From the NCBI GenBank assembly GCA_027604505.1, contig JADIIX010000238.1, forward strand, positions 1 through 22,696: a DNA stretch of 22,696 bases. The letters are read 5' to 3'. A program made the translations under genes and the position numbers. Below the pieces are notes generated by a model, which did no database searches, was not told where the DNA came from, and saw nothing but the letters and a program-made list of their open reading frames with translations. Source of the stretch: Gonapodya sp. JEL0774 (taxonomy: Eukaryota; Monoblepharomycota; Monoblepharidomycetes; Monoblepharidales; Gonapodyaceae). Below, piece after piece: positions 1 through 10,610 of the stretch (positions are counted from its first letter, which is position 1; each line of letters begins with the position of its first letter).

Positions 1-69
1 CCCCTCCCCCCTTTTGAATCCTTCCTTCGCCCCACACTTCGCCGATCACCCGCATGTTCCCCCCAAGAG

Positions 70-76
70 TATAAAT
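70..76 (+). promoter_or_regulatory. Candidate TATA box of the first gene
   Basis: TATAAAT lies about 110 bases before the ATG at 181, in a C-rich region. Position and sequence fit a core promoter for the seven-exon gene that follows. The transcription start itself cannot be seen. The rest of 1-180 shows no other gene. Confidence 0.4.
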
Positions 77-180
77 TCCCACTCCATCAGGCACCAGGTT
101 TAGACCTCCCACTATCCGCAATCACCCTTAAACCAGCCCCCAGCTCTCCTTCCGCTCCGTCCTCCCACATCATCCACATC

Positions 181-2190
181 ATGACTCTAGGCCAATCCAT
201 GGTACGTTTCTCTACTTGACCATACATAAACGTATGGTCCATCCGGACGTCTCGCCATGTCCATCGTCCCTGACTCCTCCTTCAACCAACCCTCTCCTTG
301 ATTAGAGCTTCCTCTCCCAGTTCCTCGCCGACTGTGTCCGCTCAAAGGGACGACGGTCGGTCCCAATGCAGGCTAGCTCCGCACCGCAGTGTGACGTCGA
401 TCGCCGAGCGTTGTCCATCACCAGGCAGCCCCACTGTGAGACCATTGCGAGCCAAAATGGAGACATGAATGTAAGTTGATGGATCATGTCGTGGTGAACT
501 CGTGTGGCTTTTTTGAAATCCTTTCCTTGCCTCTGTTCCCAACTCGCACTCCCCTGCACGTAAGTACGTTACGCAGGAACGACCCGCGACTCGAACCGGA
601 TCAGTACCTGAAGGATCCAACACTCAGTTGCAGGAGGAGACAACTCATGCACAGACAAAGAACGACATTGCGCTGGTAAGGTTTCGATCACTGTAGCGAT
701 TCCCATCGGTAATATCCATCGAGCTCACGTGACCGCACGGGACTTGGGGCAGAACTCTGAATCACTCCTACCAACGCTTTCATCTCAGAACGCGCTACAT
801 GCATCGACAGTTGATGACAATTTGAATGCTACCAGTTTCAGTGACGCTGTGATTCGGGTTCCTGTTCGTTGGACGGTATGCGAGAATCTCGCGGACACGG
901 GGTACGGTAAGTCCGCTTGCGTTGCCATTGCCATCTCAATCAATGAGTGTAGCGATCGAAAACGCTTCTAAAATCACTAGAATGTCCCGCGGGATTCGCG
1001 ATAATGCATCGCCAATCCCCAAGCGCAGGTCAGATCGTGATTCCACTCGGTACCGTTCGAATCAAGGATCACGCGCTAGAGCTCGCGTACAACGAAGCAG
1101 ACGATGCCGATGCTGATGCAATGAAGTCGAAAGAAAAAGAAACCGTGGTGCTGCAGTTGATGCTCAAGAACGTCCGCAAGATCAGAATCGTGAGCTCCAA
1201 TCTGACGCGCGTGCACTGGACCGCGGCGCTCCTCATACTCACCCAGTATTATGTACACGGATATATTGACGTCATGCAGGGTGCACCCGAGAACGATGTT
1301 CGCAAGGTTGTTTTGGAAGTTTCGATCAGGTCCAGGTCTGCAGGGGCTGGGCATCAGTTTTTCTCGGTGAGATCCATCCTTCAAGTGAAAACCGACCCCC
1401 GACCCCTACTCATTGTCTGCAATATGCATCCTGTTTTATAGGTTCTTCTCGCTCTGCCTTCCCATACCACGGCCATGTTCGTCTCCCTGTTGGACCCGCG
1501 GCTCAAACGCGGCAGGATCCGTAGCACCCGCGTGCCCCGTGACCATCCCGTTCACCAGATCCATTCGGCCCTCTGCGCGAGTTTTCGCGTCGAGCTTTTG
1601 TTGGCTCAGCGAGCCGGTGGTGGTGGTGGTGATCAAGGAGGAGGGTCGGTCACGGCGTCGAGCTTGAAGTGCACGTTTGCACGGGTGAAACGTGACATAT
1701 CGGTGAGCGCGCCACCACTGTAGAAATTTTGTGTAAGCCCGGCCGGCCATCTGAATTGTTTCCTGGAACCTTTCTTTTGAACATATACCACGTTATCAAA
1801 TCGAAGGACACCCGCCGTGTCCCCCGTGCCAGCAAAGAAGCCTACGACGCGTGGTTGAAGGTGTACACAGCGTTCATGACGAGACCCAAGTTCGACCACT
1901 TGCCCCCTCCCCCCGTCGAGTCGCCGTCGATGGATTCGCACAGTACGGACGCACGTCCGGCGATAGTACCGAGCCCCACCACCACGACGACTTCACACAC
2001 CACCTGTGGTGGCGAACGGCTCCATGGCGGCGCAAAGGCCTTCGCCGCGAAAGCGATGGAATACCTCCGAGGTGTGCGCCAACTTGGGCACGTGGGACCT
2101 TCGTATCTGCCAACCAGTCCTCGGGCGCTGAAATGCTGGAGAACAAACCTGATGTCTTTGGACTATCATGTTTACAGCCGTCCTTTGTGA
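181..2190 (+). CDS. Unrecognised seven-exon protein gene, 461 codons
   Basis: I do not recognise the product. The model joins exons 181-201, 306-470, 577-675, 789-906, 1029-1366, 1442-1702 and 1807-2190. Every junction is GT-AG and keeps one frame without a stop (1386 coding bases). Donors include GTACGT, GTAAGT, GTAAGG and GTGAG types, and exon 6 is preceded by a T-rich acceptor. The first exon codes only MTLGQSM. The N-terminal third is polar and probably disordered. The middle (exons 5-6) has regular alternating hydrophobic strands (IVIPLGTVRIKDHALELAY, VVLQLMLKNVRKIRIV), suggesting a compact beta-rich domain, followed by a Gly run. The last exon has a likely helix (SKEAYDAWLKVYTAF), then a Pro/Thr-rich segment. 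A poly(A) signal follows at 2242. Intron choice is by eye; exon 4 could instead end at 875. It is not related to the receptor genes next to it. Confidence 0.55.
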
Positions 2191-2555
2191 GAAGCGAGAT
2201 TGTGTCCCTGACTCGAGATGAACTGTCAGTACAACCAATTAAATAAAGCGCCAGTACCTGCACCACAATACATACCACGGCGGTACCTTGTATAATTTAC
2301 CATAAACTGGCTATTTCACACATTTTCACGAACGCTATCTCCTGGCAGATCAACTGAAAACACTATTTGCAGAACGAATGCGGTATCGCTCACACAGAAT
2401 CCCTACAGTACAAATACCATATTTACAAGCAATCTAATCAAAGAATTAAAAAGTACAAAAGAAGCTTTACGGACTCTATCGTCTGGGGTGCGCTAATGCA
2501 CGAAGGATTCCCACCGAGGGGTGTCAGCATCGGGACCTCCCACCGGGCTGACCCG
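2191..2555. other. Intergenic region between convergent genes
   Basis: Between the 3' ends of the seven-exon gene (+) and receptor gene A (-). Apart from the poly(A) signal it is AT-rich with no gene I can support. The minus strand just past gene A's stop stays open in the same frame to a second TAG at 2493-2495. Confidence 0.5.
2242..2247 (+). terminator. Candidate polyadenylation signal
   Basis: AATAAA lies 52 bases after the stop codon of the seven-exon gene and is followed by AT-rich DNA. It is the expected place for a 3' end signal and supports 2190 as the real stop. Confidence 0.45.
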
Positions 2556-4256
2556 CTACGCCGGTTTCCCAAGTCTCTCCCCATGTCCCAGCTCCACATC
2601 TTCCAAGCTCTGGCGAGCAGATTCGGCTCCGACAACTTCGGGCTCTGGCACGCCCAACCGGCTGCTGGCAACCATGACGCTGGCTCGTGGAATGCCCAAG
2701 AGGGGTTGGCGAACTGACGGAATGCGGAAGATATCGGTTAAATGCATTTGCATTTTCCAGTGAGACTGCGGGTTAGATGAGGTTCGACTCACCGGCTTGA
2801 TTCTGCCCAGCTGCAGCGCGGGCCTGCTTCCGCCTACTGTACAGCACCAGCCCGACCACAGACCCAATCAGGATAACCGAGAGAGCGACCAATCCACCTG
2901 CCATACCACCGGCAACAGCGGCCAAGCTCGGTCCGGATTCCTGAACGGTGCCGTAGGGAACCAAGTACACGTTCCCCGAGGAGCCGGCCGAGCTGGTACC
3001 GCCCCCGGAATCGGCGTTGGCACCCGCGACGGTCGACGATGGAGAAGCGGCCGAGACGGAAGTTGGAGGTGTTTGTGACAGTGTGGATGATGGGACGGAC
3101 GAGGGGCCCGCAGACAATGAATTGGGGCTCGGGGTGCCCGTTGGCCCAGGTGAGGGGAAGCCGGTGAGGGTCCCTTGGGGTGAGAGCGTAGGGATTTCCG
3201 TACCGGCAATGACGCTTCCGCCGGGAGTTACCATTGGTGCGATACCGGAGTTGGACGCTGTTGGGAGCAGAGGTGGAGCACCGGCGGAGGGTGACGTCGA
3301 GGGTTGGCTGTCGCCAGCGGAAGAGGTAGGGATAAGAGGTACAGAAGCTTGAGGCACATTGCTTGCAGTCGATGGAGAGGATGCTAAGCCCGTTGGTGGT
3401 GAGACGGGAGGTGGAGATTGGGACGGTGTGGAGGGTGGCTGAGTCGGTGTGGCAGGTGTCTTGCTGAGAGGAACTGCACTACAGCTGTCGGGATAGTTGA
3501 AACTAGTAGTGAACTGCAAATTCAGACAGTAGATGAAAGGTTTCATTAGTGCAACTGTGCTCGTTCTGTTCCACCACAGTAACATATAGTATCGCCCCAT
3601 AGCCTAACACCCACCAGACCCGAGTTACCAGGTAAGAGCCCACAAGTTTTGAGACCCCACGGAAGACGGCCGTCTATCTCGCCGCTGAAATTGTTGCCTT
3701 CGATCTGCAGTTCCACCACCGAGGTCCCGGCGAACGAGGGAAGGGATCCGGTGAGCTTGTTGTTGCGAACGTCGAGGTGGTACAGACTCCACAACATCCA
3801 GAATGCATCCTGGGGGATCGGTCCCATGATGGAATTACCGTCGAGGGCCAGCCAGGTGAGCTGCGGCATGCATGCGAACGAGGGGAAGGCGGCTGAGAGT
3901 TCCTGGTTCGACTATGTACAAGGTGTGTCGATTGATGCAGCAAGTACGGTAAAATCGGATTTGTTTTGTAGTACAACACCAAGATAGAGACGCACCAGAC
4001 TGATGCCTGTAATATGACCAGAAGCTGAGCACGAGACAGATGGGTTGCGCTGGGGTGTGGTTCCCAACTCAGTGCAGCACGACCCTCGTTTCCAAGGAAT
4101 CGCCTTGCCCGAGCTGTCGTACAAGGCTTCCAGGACTGCGCATTCGTTCCCTAACGACGTCCCAACGAACTGAGGGTTGCACGATGCGACTGCGAGGAAT
4201 GTGGACAGGATGAGAACACCGTGCAGGATCGAGACGCTCCGCAGAGACCGGCTCAT
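2556..4256 (-). CDS. LRR receptor-like membrane protein without SH3 (gene A)
   Basis: Predicted single-pass cell-surface protein of 478 residues. Exons on the minus strand: 4256-3996, 3911-3615, 3513-2793, 2713-2556; all introns are GT-AG and the frame is continuous. Residues 1-26 form a signal peptide. A Cys-containing LRR cap (RGSCCTELG, PSVSCSASG) leads into plant-type repeats (LTWLALDGNSIMGPIP, LYHLDVRNNKLTGSLP). A C-terminal Cys (NYPDSC) opens a long Pro/Ser/Thr-rich stalk. A membrane helix lies near residues 383-410, followed by basic residues (YSRRKQAR). The tail is only about 50 residues and stops with TAG just after the sequence GERLGKPA, where paralogues have LGK and a splice donor, so the SH3 part is missing. 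An in-frame ATG at 4274 is an alternative start. A ligand-binding role is inferred from the LRRs; how a protein without SH3 or kinase would signal is unknown. Confidence 0.75.
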
Positions 4257-4747
4257 TCGCTCCAAGCTGCACATCTTCGATGTTTCTTCTTGCAGAGAGT
4301 GGTGTCCGTGTTTATGAAGTTGGGAAACCATACGTTCCTTGCAATGAACAGTACGTACCCTGTCAGAACCGTTCCTGATCCCGTCGGCTCCGCCATCATC
4401 CAAAAGTATTTCATTTCTTCTCGCCACATCGCACCTGTGACTCAGCACAGAATTAACCCCAGAGAAAATCGGGTGGCGCGATGATCCGGCTTCGAGCGAG
4501 TAGAAATGCACGACCAACTTCAGGTTAACCGACTTCACGGTGAAGTGCGGGAAAATGGGTTCTCGCTTGCAACACTGTCGAAACCAACAAATCACGAGTC
4601 AGTATGGATCACATTGATGTGGATTGCAGAATTATATGTTTAGTTCTACGTCTATAAATATTTGTCGTACGATGCAATTCGTAATCCAATGACGACGCAA
4701 AACCATTTTGGTATCTATATCACCATTACAGCAGGAGAAGGTCCCCT
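4257..4747. other. Gene A upstream region, duplicated elsewhere
   Basis: Non-coding spacer between gene A and the 3' end of pseudogene B. Its part near 4385-4500 matches 19195-19310 in the opposite orientation (shared CACCCGATTTTCT, GGTTAATTCTGT, GTGGCGAGAAGAA and TTGGATGATGGC). Its part near 4560-4748 resembles the flanks 7620-7800 and 18600-18800. These are the edges of a repeated two-gene unit. Confidence 0.55.
4366..4375 (-). promoter_or_regulatory. Palindromic GGAACnGTTC motif upstream of gene A
   Basis: GAACCGTTCC on the plus strand (GGAACGGTTC on the gene's strand) lies about 110 bases before the gene A start. The same motif recurs before genes C, D and E. A role as an operator is inferred from this recurrence only. 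Confidence 0.3.
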
Positions 4748-7061
4748 TCAAATCAAGTCTACCCTTTGTCGTACCGAGCCTGCGAGTGTTTCACTCCCAC
4801 GAGTCACACTTCCGGAGAAGATTTGCACCGAAGTGGAACTGGGAGAGCTCAAAACTCCTTGCACGGTCGATTGGAATTGATGATTCACAGACTCGAAGCG
4901 ACGGGAGGACGGAACGATAAGGCCACCATAGGGTTCAGCCATCGGTGGACCCCAGCCAAGGTCGAGATATTCACTGTTGGAATGAAGGATTCCCACACAC
5001 AAATTTAGCAGGACTGAACGCAAACACGATCTTCGTTTCGAAAGTGCACAAAAACTCACAATGGCACCAAACCAGCTCGACCAGACGTGACGTCTGTTGC
5101 TAAGACCCACCGGTCTCGATACGCACTGTGCAGCATCACTTGCGTGCCTCCGAAAAGCGTCAGCTCGTCGCTGTTACGGGCAATGTATTGCAAAAATATA
5201 GGACGACAAAATGGTGAGGAGCTCACGATACGAAGATTTCAAGGGGACTATGGGCACATCACGACTCACGATAATACCGGTGTTCAGTACGGGGAGGCTG
5301 ATGAATTCTGCACCCGCAGCAAATGCACCTTGAGCAAAAATGGAGAACGTCCAGTGTGGAGGTGCTTGTGTCTGTGGCTACAAAATGTAGACGTGCGTGC
5401 GTGCGAGCCGACTTTGTTAGTGGTGCGTTTCGTACTGGGAATGAATACACTACCCACGTTATTCGAATATGGCATCGCTTGGAACTGCATCATGGGCATC
5501 ATAGTTTTCGATTGTCCGTAGAAGCCACTGGAGTTCATGCTCGATGGCAAGGACGCGACCTCGGAGGAGTTTGTATGAGCAGTTGGAACGGGACTGATGG
5601 TACCCTGTACGTTGCAGCGAATACCACTCAGTCCATGACACAAAATGAGAGCGTCGCAGATCGACTTCCTTTACCAAGTGTTTGAGGGGACGATTTGTCT
5701 ATGAAGTGATCGATAGAGTTCCTGATTCTGGTGGCACTTTAGACCATTCTCGAGATTGCAAACTCTTTCTAGAATCCAGCGAATCTTCAAACACAACAGT
5801 GCGGACGGACGACATTAAGCTTCATATAAAAACTACAGAAATTGGGTTTTTGATGCACCTACCAGACCCGTTCTGCGTTTGCTGAGCCAGCAAAAATTTC
5901 TTCTGGCGATGAACCATGACTGCACCAATGACGAGGGCGACCATAAATAACAGCCCTCCGCCAACAAACCCACCAATAATGGGTCCCATATTTGTTTCAG
6001 AGGGTTGGTTGGATGCAGTCGTGAGTAATCCGGGTGAGCCAGGTGGGCCAGAGTTCCCTGATGCCGAGTTCCCTGCTGGGGCCGGTGGGCTCAGAGCCGC
6101 GGTGGAAGTTGGCATGGAAACAGGAAAAGATACCGCTCCTAAGACGCCTGTCGAAGCACTGACGTTGCTCACGACCACCACCGCCCCTGTTTGACTCCCA
6201 GATGAACCAACTGATGGTGGGGGGGGGAGAGAGAGACGGCTGACGGAGTCCTTGAAGGAACGGCAGAGACGGAGGTCGAATCAGTGGGTGGTATCGAGCT
6301 AGGTATTGTGGATGGGGGGTTGGTATAGGTGGTGGAGGTGGTGGCGGGGGAGGTGGCCCGTGATTCCCGTGCAAGCTTTCGGATAGTGGCCAGTACTGCT
6401 ATGCAAAAGTGGACATCAGTTGAGCAAGTTCCACGATTAGGTTGCGTTCAAGCACTCACCAGAACGGGGTTTGAGGCGGCGATACTGCATGACGTCAACG
6501 TCGACGGGAGCAGTCCATAAATGTTGCCGCTGAAAGAGTTTCCAGACAGAAGAACTTGTGTCAAGCTAGTTCCCGCAAGGAAGGAACTGGTCCCCAGATT
6601 CCCATATTCTCCAAGTTCATGAAGGAAAGCAAAGATAATCCTGAGAACGCTCCGGTCGGGCCGGGTCCCGTCAGACGATTCCCCTCGGCCAATGAAAGAT
6701 ACCGAAGGTACGGAAGTCATGCGAACATGGAAATGGCGATGTCAGACCACGAGCGGCCTTTGCCGGGCATTTCAGTGGGAAATGTGAATGAGGTAAATGA
6801 ATTATGATCAGATCTGCGCCCAACGCACCAACGGAATCCCAGTGATGTGACCCTCAGCGTTGCACTAAACAGACGGTATATCAGTTGGTTGTAGTTCCAG
6901 CTCCCTGCAGCAGCTGCCACGGTTGTTCATCAACCCTACGCCTGACTGGTCAAACATTGGGATGCCACTGCGGTACAATTGAATACAACGGTTTGCGCAC
7001 GGCATGTTACGGACCACAAGGAGAAGAGGACCAATGCAATGAGAAGAGCTCGTACTCTCAT
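4748..7061 (-). pseudogene. LRR-TM-SH3 receptor pseudogene (gene B)
   Basis: Collinear with gene C over all eight exons, but broken. Exon 1 (7061-6829) begins with an intact signal peptide (MRVRALLIALVLFSLWSVTC). It then lacks about 20 bases after GTAVAS, which shifts the frame, and has an in-frame TAG at 6867-6865 where paralogues code Ser. Exon 2 (6757-6460) is 298 instead of 297 nt and changes frame after the second LRR. The poly-Pro stalk shifts frame at least twice. Exon 4 stops at 5701-5699. Exons 5 to 8 are clean. They keep the tail (SPVPTAHTNSSEV, MMPMMQFQAMPYS), the SH3 core (YIARNSDELTLFGG, ATDVTSGRAGLVPL) and the conserved C-terminal region ending at 4748. No full-length protein can be made. 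A shorter product from the intact 3' half cannot be excluded. Confidence 0.8.
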
Positions 7062-7470
7062 GAATAAGTTGGTGTTGTCTTGGTGCTTTTTGGGGGTTTC
7101 ATCCATAGCCAACTGTTGCAGAGGAACGCCCAATAACACCATTGAAATGATTCATAACGATTGCATTCCTCTTACCGACAAAAGCAGAATCTTTGCGATA
7201 AGTTTTATACACCCTAAAAGCTCATTTGTCTCACGTCGCTCAACTAGTTTCCTGTGATCTATTCTCACCTCATTTGTACTGGTTCCGACATGGACCGAGA
7301 CCAAGTTCCATCGTGGCAATCGTCCAAATTCCTCAAATCTGGAAATCAAATATTGTTTTGTTCTTCGGCGGGGTATGTACGCTATTATAAACCTATAGCA
7401 CACAGCACACATCTCGGGAAGCACTTGCCTATATAAATTATCTCCAAAATACGCATATGATCTCAGAATC
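7062..7470. promoter_or_regulatory. Upstream region of pseudogene B
   Basis: Clearly related to the region upstream of gene C (10183-10430): shared CAATCGTCC, CTCCTCAAATCTGGAAA and TGATCTCAGAATCGCGA. The TATATAT present before gene C is reduced to CATAGCC here. The palindrome is changed at both half-sites to CAACTGTTG (7110-7118). The homology ends abruptly at about 7472, where an LRR relic begins. Confidence 0.45.
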
Positions 7471-7594
7471 GCGAGGGAAGGGATCCGGTGAGCTTGTAAC
7501 TCCTTACGTCGAGGTGGTACAGACCCCATAACATCCGAAATGCGTCCTGGGGGATCGGCCCCGTGACGGAATTGCCGTCGACCGTAACATCCAG
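7471..7594 (-). pseudogene. Relic of an A-type LRR exon (A')
   Basis: A fragment of about 120 bases matching the middle of gene A exon 2. The minus strand reads DGNSVTGPIPQDAF, LYHLDVRSYKLTGSLP, compared with gene A's DGNSIMGPIPQDAF, LYHLDVRNNKLTGSLP. No other exon of that gene is present. One edge joins the upstream region of B at GAATCGCGA; the other joins the 3' flank of gene C. This is what remains of a second short receptor gene after deletion of nearly all of it. Confidence 0.75.
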
Positions 7595-7799
7595 ATCAGG
7601 GACATCGGCCTTGATGCATGATCCGTTGCAGCATGAAACCATGAAACCAACAACCAAATTCGTACGGATATGATGCAAATTGTCGAATTACAGACTTAGT
7701 TCTGTAAATACTTGACGTCCGATACAATGGTAACGCAAAAGTTTGGTATCTGCATCGCCGCATGCAACTGGCAGCGTGTCAAGATGTTCCCCCTTCCTC
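7595..7799. other. 3' flank of gene C, duplicated
   Basis: Non-coding. It matches the 3' flank of gene E (18600-18800, opposite strand) and of pseudogene B (4560-4747). Shared strings include GATGCAGATACCAAAC, CCATTGTATCGGAC and ACTAAGTCTGTAATTCGAC (read on the gene strand). The duplication therefore extends past the coding region. Confidence 0.55.
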
Positions 7800-10182
7800 T
7801 CATATCTGCCCTTGTCTTACTGACCCTGTGACTGTAGCGCTCCCACGAGTCACACTCCCGGAGAAGATTTGCGCCGACATGTAACCGGGAGAGCTCAAAA
7901 ATCCTTGCACATTGGAATGTAGTTGATTATTCACAGACTCGAAGCGGCGGGAAGACGGAGCGATAATGGCACCATAGGGTTCGACCATCGGCGGAGCTGG
8001 ACCAAGGTCGAGATATTCGCTGATACGATAGACGAGGCACACGCACAAATTTAGCGGTTTCGGCGCGCAAACCCGATCTTCCTGCTCTGAATTGCACAAA
8101 CTCACAGTGGCACCAAACCAGATCCACCGGACGTGACGTCTGTCGCCAAACCCCACCCATCTCGATACACACTGTGCAGCATCACTTGTGTGCCTCCGAA
8201 AAGCGTCAGCTCGTCGGTGCTACGGGCAATGTACTGCAGAGAGATAAGTCCAAAAGCACAGTGAGATGGGCTCGCGGCACGAAGATTCCGTAGTGAGTCA
8301 TGCGCACATCGCGGCTTACGATGAACCCAGGGTTGGGTACGGGGAGGCTTACAAATTGTGCACCTGCTGAGATTGCACCGGCTTGAGAAAAAATGGAGAA
8401 CGTCCAGTGTGGAGGTGCTTGTATTTGAGGCTACAAATGGAGAGAATCGTGCGAACCCAATTTTTCACCTACGCTTGGTGCTGGAACTTGGTACTGGAAC
8501 GATGCTACTCACGGTATTCGAATATGACATCGCCTGGTTTTGCATCATAGGCATCATCGGCATCATGGTCCTCGATTGTCCGTAGAAGCCACTGGAGTTC
8601 ATGCTCGATGGCAACGACGTGACCTCGGTGGAGTTTGTATGAGCAGTTGGAACGGGACTGATGGTGCCCTGTACGTTACGTTGCAGCGAATAACATTTCA
8701 GTCCGTGACGAGGAATGAGAGCGTGGAGGGTCACACTTACTTTACCAAGAGTTTGCACAGACGATTTGCCGATGGAATAGCTCGATAGAGTATCAGATTC
8801 TGGCGGTACTTTAGACCATGCTCGGGATTGCAAAGTGGTTTGGGAGTCCAGTGAATCTTCAAAACGCGCAGCACCGTGGACATACGACAAGATAAAGAGT
8901 TTGGTGGAAGTATCACAGAAGCATTGATTTCGGTGCACCTACGGGACCCGTGGTGCGTTTGCTGAGCCAACAAAAGCTTTTTTTGGCGATGCTTAATCGC
9001 GACTGCACCGATGACGAGGGCGACCATAAATAACAGCCCTCCGCCAACAACCCCACCAATAATGGGTCCCATATTTGTTTCAGAGGGTTGGTTGGATGCA
9101 GTCGTGAGTAATCCGGGTGAGCCAGGCGAGCCAGAGTTCCCTGATGCCGAGTTCCCTGCTGGAGCCGGTGGGCTCAGAGCCGCAGTGGAAGTTGGCATAG
9201 ACCCGGGAGAAAACGCTGCTCCTGGGACACCCGTTGACGAACTAACGCTGCTGCTGCTCATGACCACCTCCGCGCCTGTTTGACTCCCAGATGAACCAAC
9301 TGGTGGAGAAGGGACTGCAGTTGGAGTGACGTCCGGGACGGGAGTCAAAACTGTGGGAGGTGCGGAGCTTGATGCAGCGGATGAAGGAGTCGTGGATGGG
9401 GGAGGTGGTGGTGGAGGCGGTGGAGGCGGTGGAGGCGGCGGAGGAGGTGGAGATGGTGGACATGTGGCAGAGATTCCTGTGCAAGCTTTGGGATAGTTGC
9501 CTGCGCAACTATACTACATATAGGAGGTCTCCGTGTGGCGTTGTACGTAATTCTGATGCTTCCAAAGACTCACCAGGCCAGTGTTCGAAGTGCCCATTCT
9601 GCAAGATGTCACTGTTGACGGGAGCAATCCGTCAACATTGCCAGTGAAGGAATTCCCAGATAAAATTATGCTCATCATGCTGGTGCCCTGAAACGAGGGG
9701 AAAGCACCAGTGATTCCATTGTTCTCCAAGTTCAAGCTGACAAGGGCTGATAACCCAGTGAACGCTCCGGCTGGAATGGGACCCGTCAGTTGATTGTTAT
9801 CGACCGAGAGATATTGCAGATACGGCAGAGAGGCGATCGTTGGAAAAGGTGATTTTAGACCTTGACCGGCCTGAAACAAGTGCGTGAGTAATCTTGTGGT
9901 GCAAAGCGTGGCGGCGCATCCTGTACCCACAAGCTGCATCCCCGTTACGTGACCGGCAGCATTGCAAGAAACAGACGGTATAAAAGTTGGTTGCAGTCCC
10001 AGCTCCCTGCAGCAGCTTCCACGGGTGTTCATCAAATTCAAACCTGACTGATCAAACATGGCTTCGACGACGGCACACTCTGCCGCCACCGAGGTGCCGG
10101 TGAATACCACGGTTTGTGCACGACATATTGCGGAACACAAGGATAGGACGACCGATGCGATGAGAAGAACTCGTACTCTCAT
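7800..10182 (-). CDS. LRR-TM-SH3 receptor-like protein (gene C)
   Basis: Intact; predicted 620 residues. Exons on the minus strand: 10182-9931, 9870-9574, 9513-8943, 8856-8741, 8668-8513, 8430-8308, 8233-8106, 8019-7800; all GT-AG, frame continuous. A signal peptide (MRVRVLLIASVVLSLCSAIC) precedes a Cys-capped LRR block: RGSCCRELG, then LQYLSVDNNQLTGPIP, LVSLNLENNGITGAFP and MSIILSGNSFTG. A second Cys cap (NYPKACTG) opens a stalk with a pure proline run, then Ser/Thr/Ala-rich sequence. The membrane helix is near residues 334-354 (IIGGVVGGGLLFMVALVIGA), with KHRQKK behind it, so the tail is cytoplasmic. The SH3 core spans about 506-548 (DELTLFGG, YRDGWGLATDV, SGLVPLEYLDL), followed by a conserved region of about 70 residues. 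It is closest to gene E in inverted orientation and divergent from gene D. Surface recognition passed to SH3 ligands is inferred; there is no kinase. Confidence 0.85.
9398..9460 (-). repeat. Poly-proline microsatellite in gene C
   Basis: Imperfect repeats of GGTGGAGGC on the plus strand code an uninterrupted run of about 17 prolines at the start of the stalk on the minus strand. The matching stretch differs in length and purity in each paralogue, as expected from slippage. Confidence 0.7.
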
Positions 10183-10231
10183 GAATGAATCGATGTCGTC
10201 TTGTGCGTTTTGTCTCTTCCATATATAGCGT

Positions 10232-10242
10232 CGAACTGTTCC
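10232..10242 (-). promoter_or_regulatory. GGAACAGTTCG palindrome before gene C
   Basis: Ten of eleven bases fit the perfect palindrome seen before gene D. It lies about 50 bases before the start codon, next to the TATA-like sequence. Confidence 0.35.
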
Positions 10243-10531
10243 AGAGGACCGTCCAATACCAGCGCGGAAAGTAATTCAAGTCCCTCGTCGCAATCGTCCG
10301 AACTCCTCAAATCTGGAAAACAAAGATTGATTTGGTCTTCGGCGGAGCACGCTATTATCTCACGCCGAGACGCACTTGCCTATTTAGTTGACGTCTCCCA
10401 TCACATGATCTCAGAATCGCGATGATCATATCTAACCACAACCTCATTCCAAAAACTTTTTATTGACAGTGTGTTTATTCTGTATGTATTATTTGTCCAT
10501 GTTCCTCCTTGCCATTATTGGAAATCTTTGT

Positions 10532-10542
10532 GGAACCGTTCC
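10532..10542 (+). promoter_or_regulatory. Perfect GGAACCGTTCC palindrome before gene D
   Basis: An 11-base palindrome with one central base, 68 bases before the start codon of gene D. Related copies stand before A, C and E. Confidence 0.4.
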
Positions 10543-10610
10543 AACGAACAGCAACCAGTTCTCCAAAGTAAAACGTATGCCGCACTCGTTGGAGCAACAT
10601 TCATTCGCTC

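Larger units (their letters stand above)
10183..10610. promoter_or_regulatory. Divergent promoter region of genes C and D
   Basis: 428 bases separate the two start codons. Toward gene C there is a TATATAT (10221-10227) about 40 bases before the ATG. Each side carries its own copy of the palindrome (10232-10242 and 10532-10542). Shared control of the two receptors is possible but only inferred. Confidence 0.5.

Noticed and set aside
2766-2792. A 27-base GT-AG intron near the end of gene A
   Set aside because: Too short compared with the other introns (60-106 bases). Using the acceptor at 2714 gives a 79-base intron and a clean tail.
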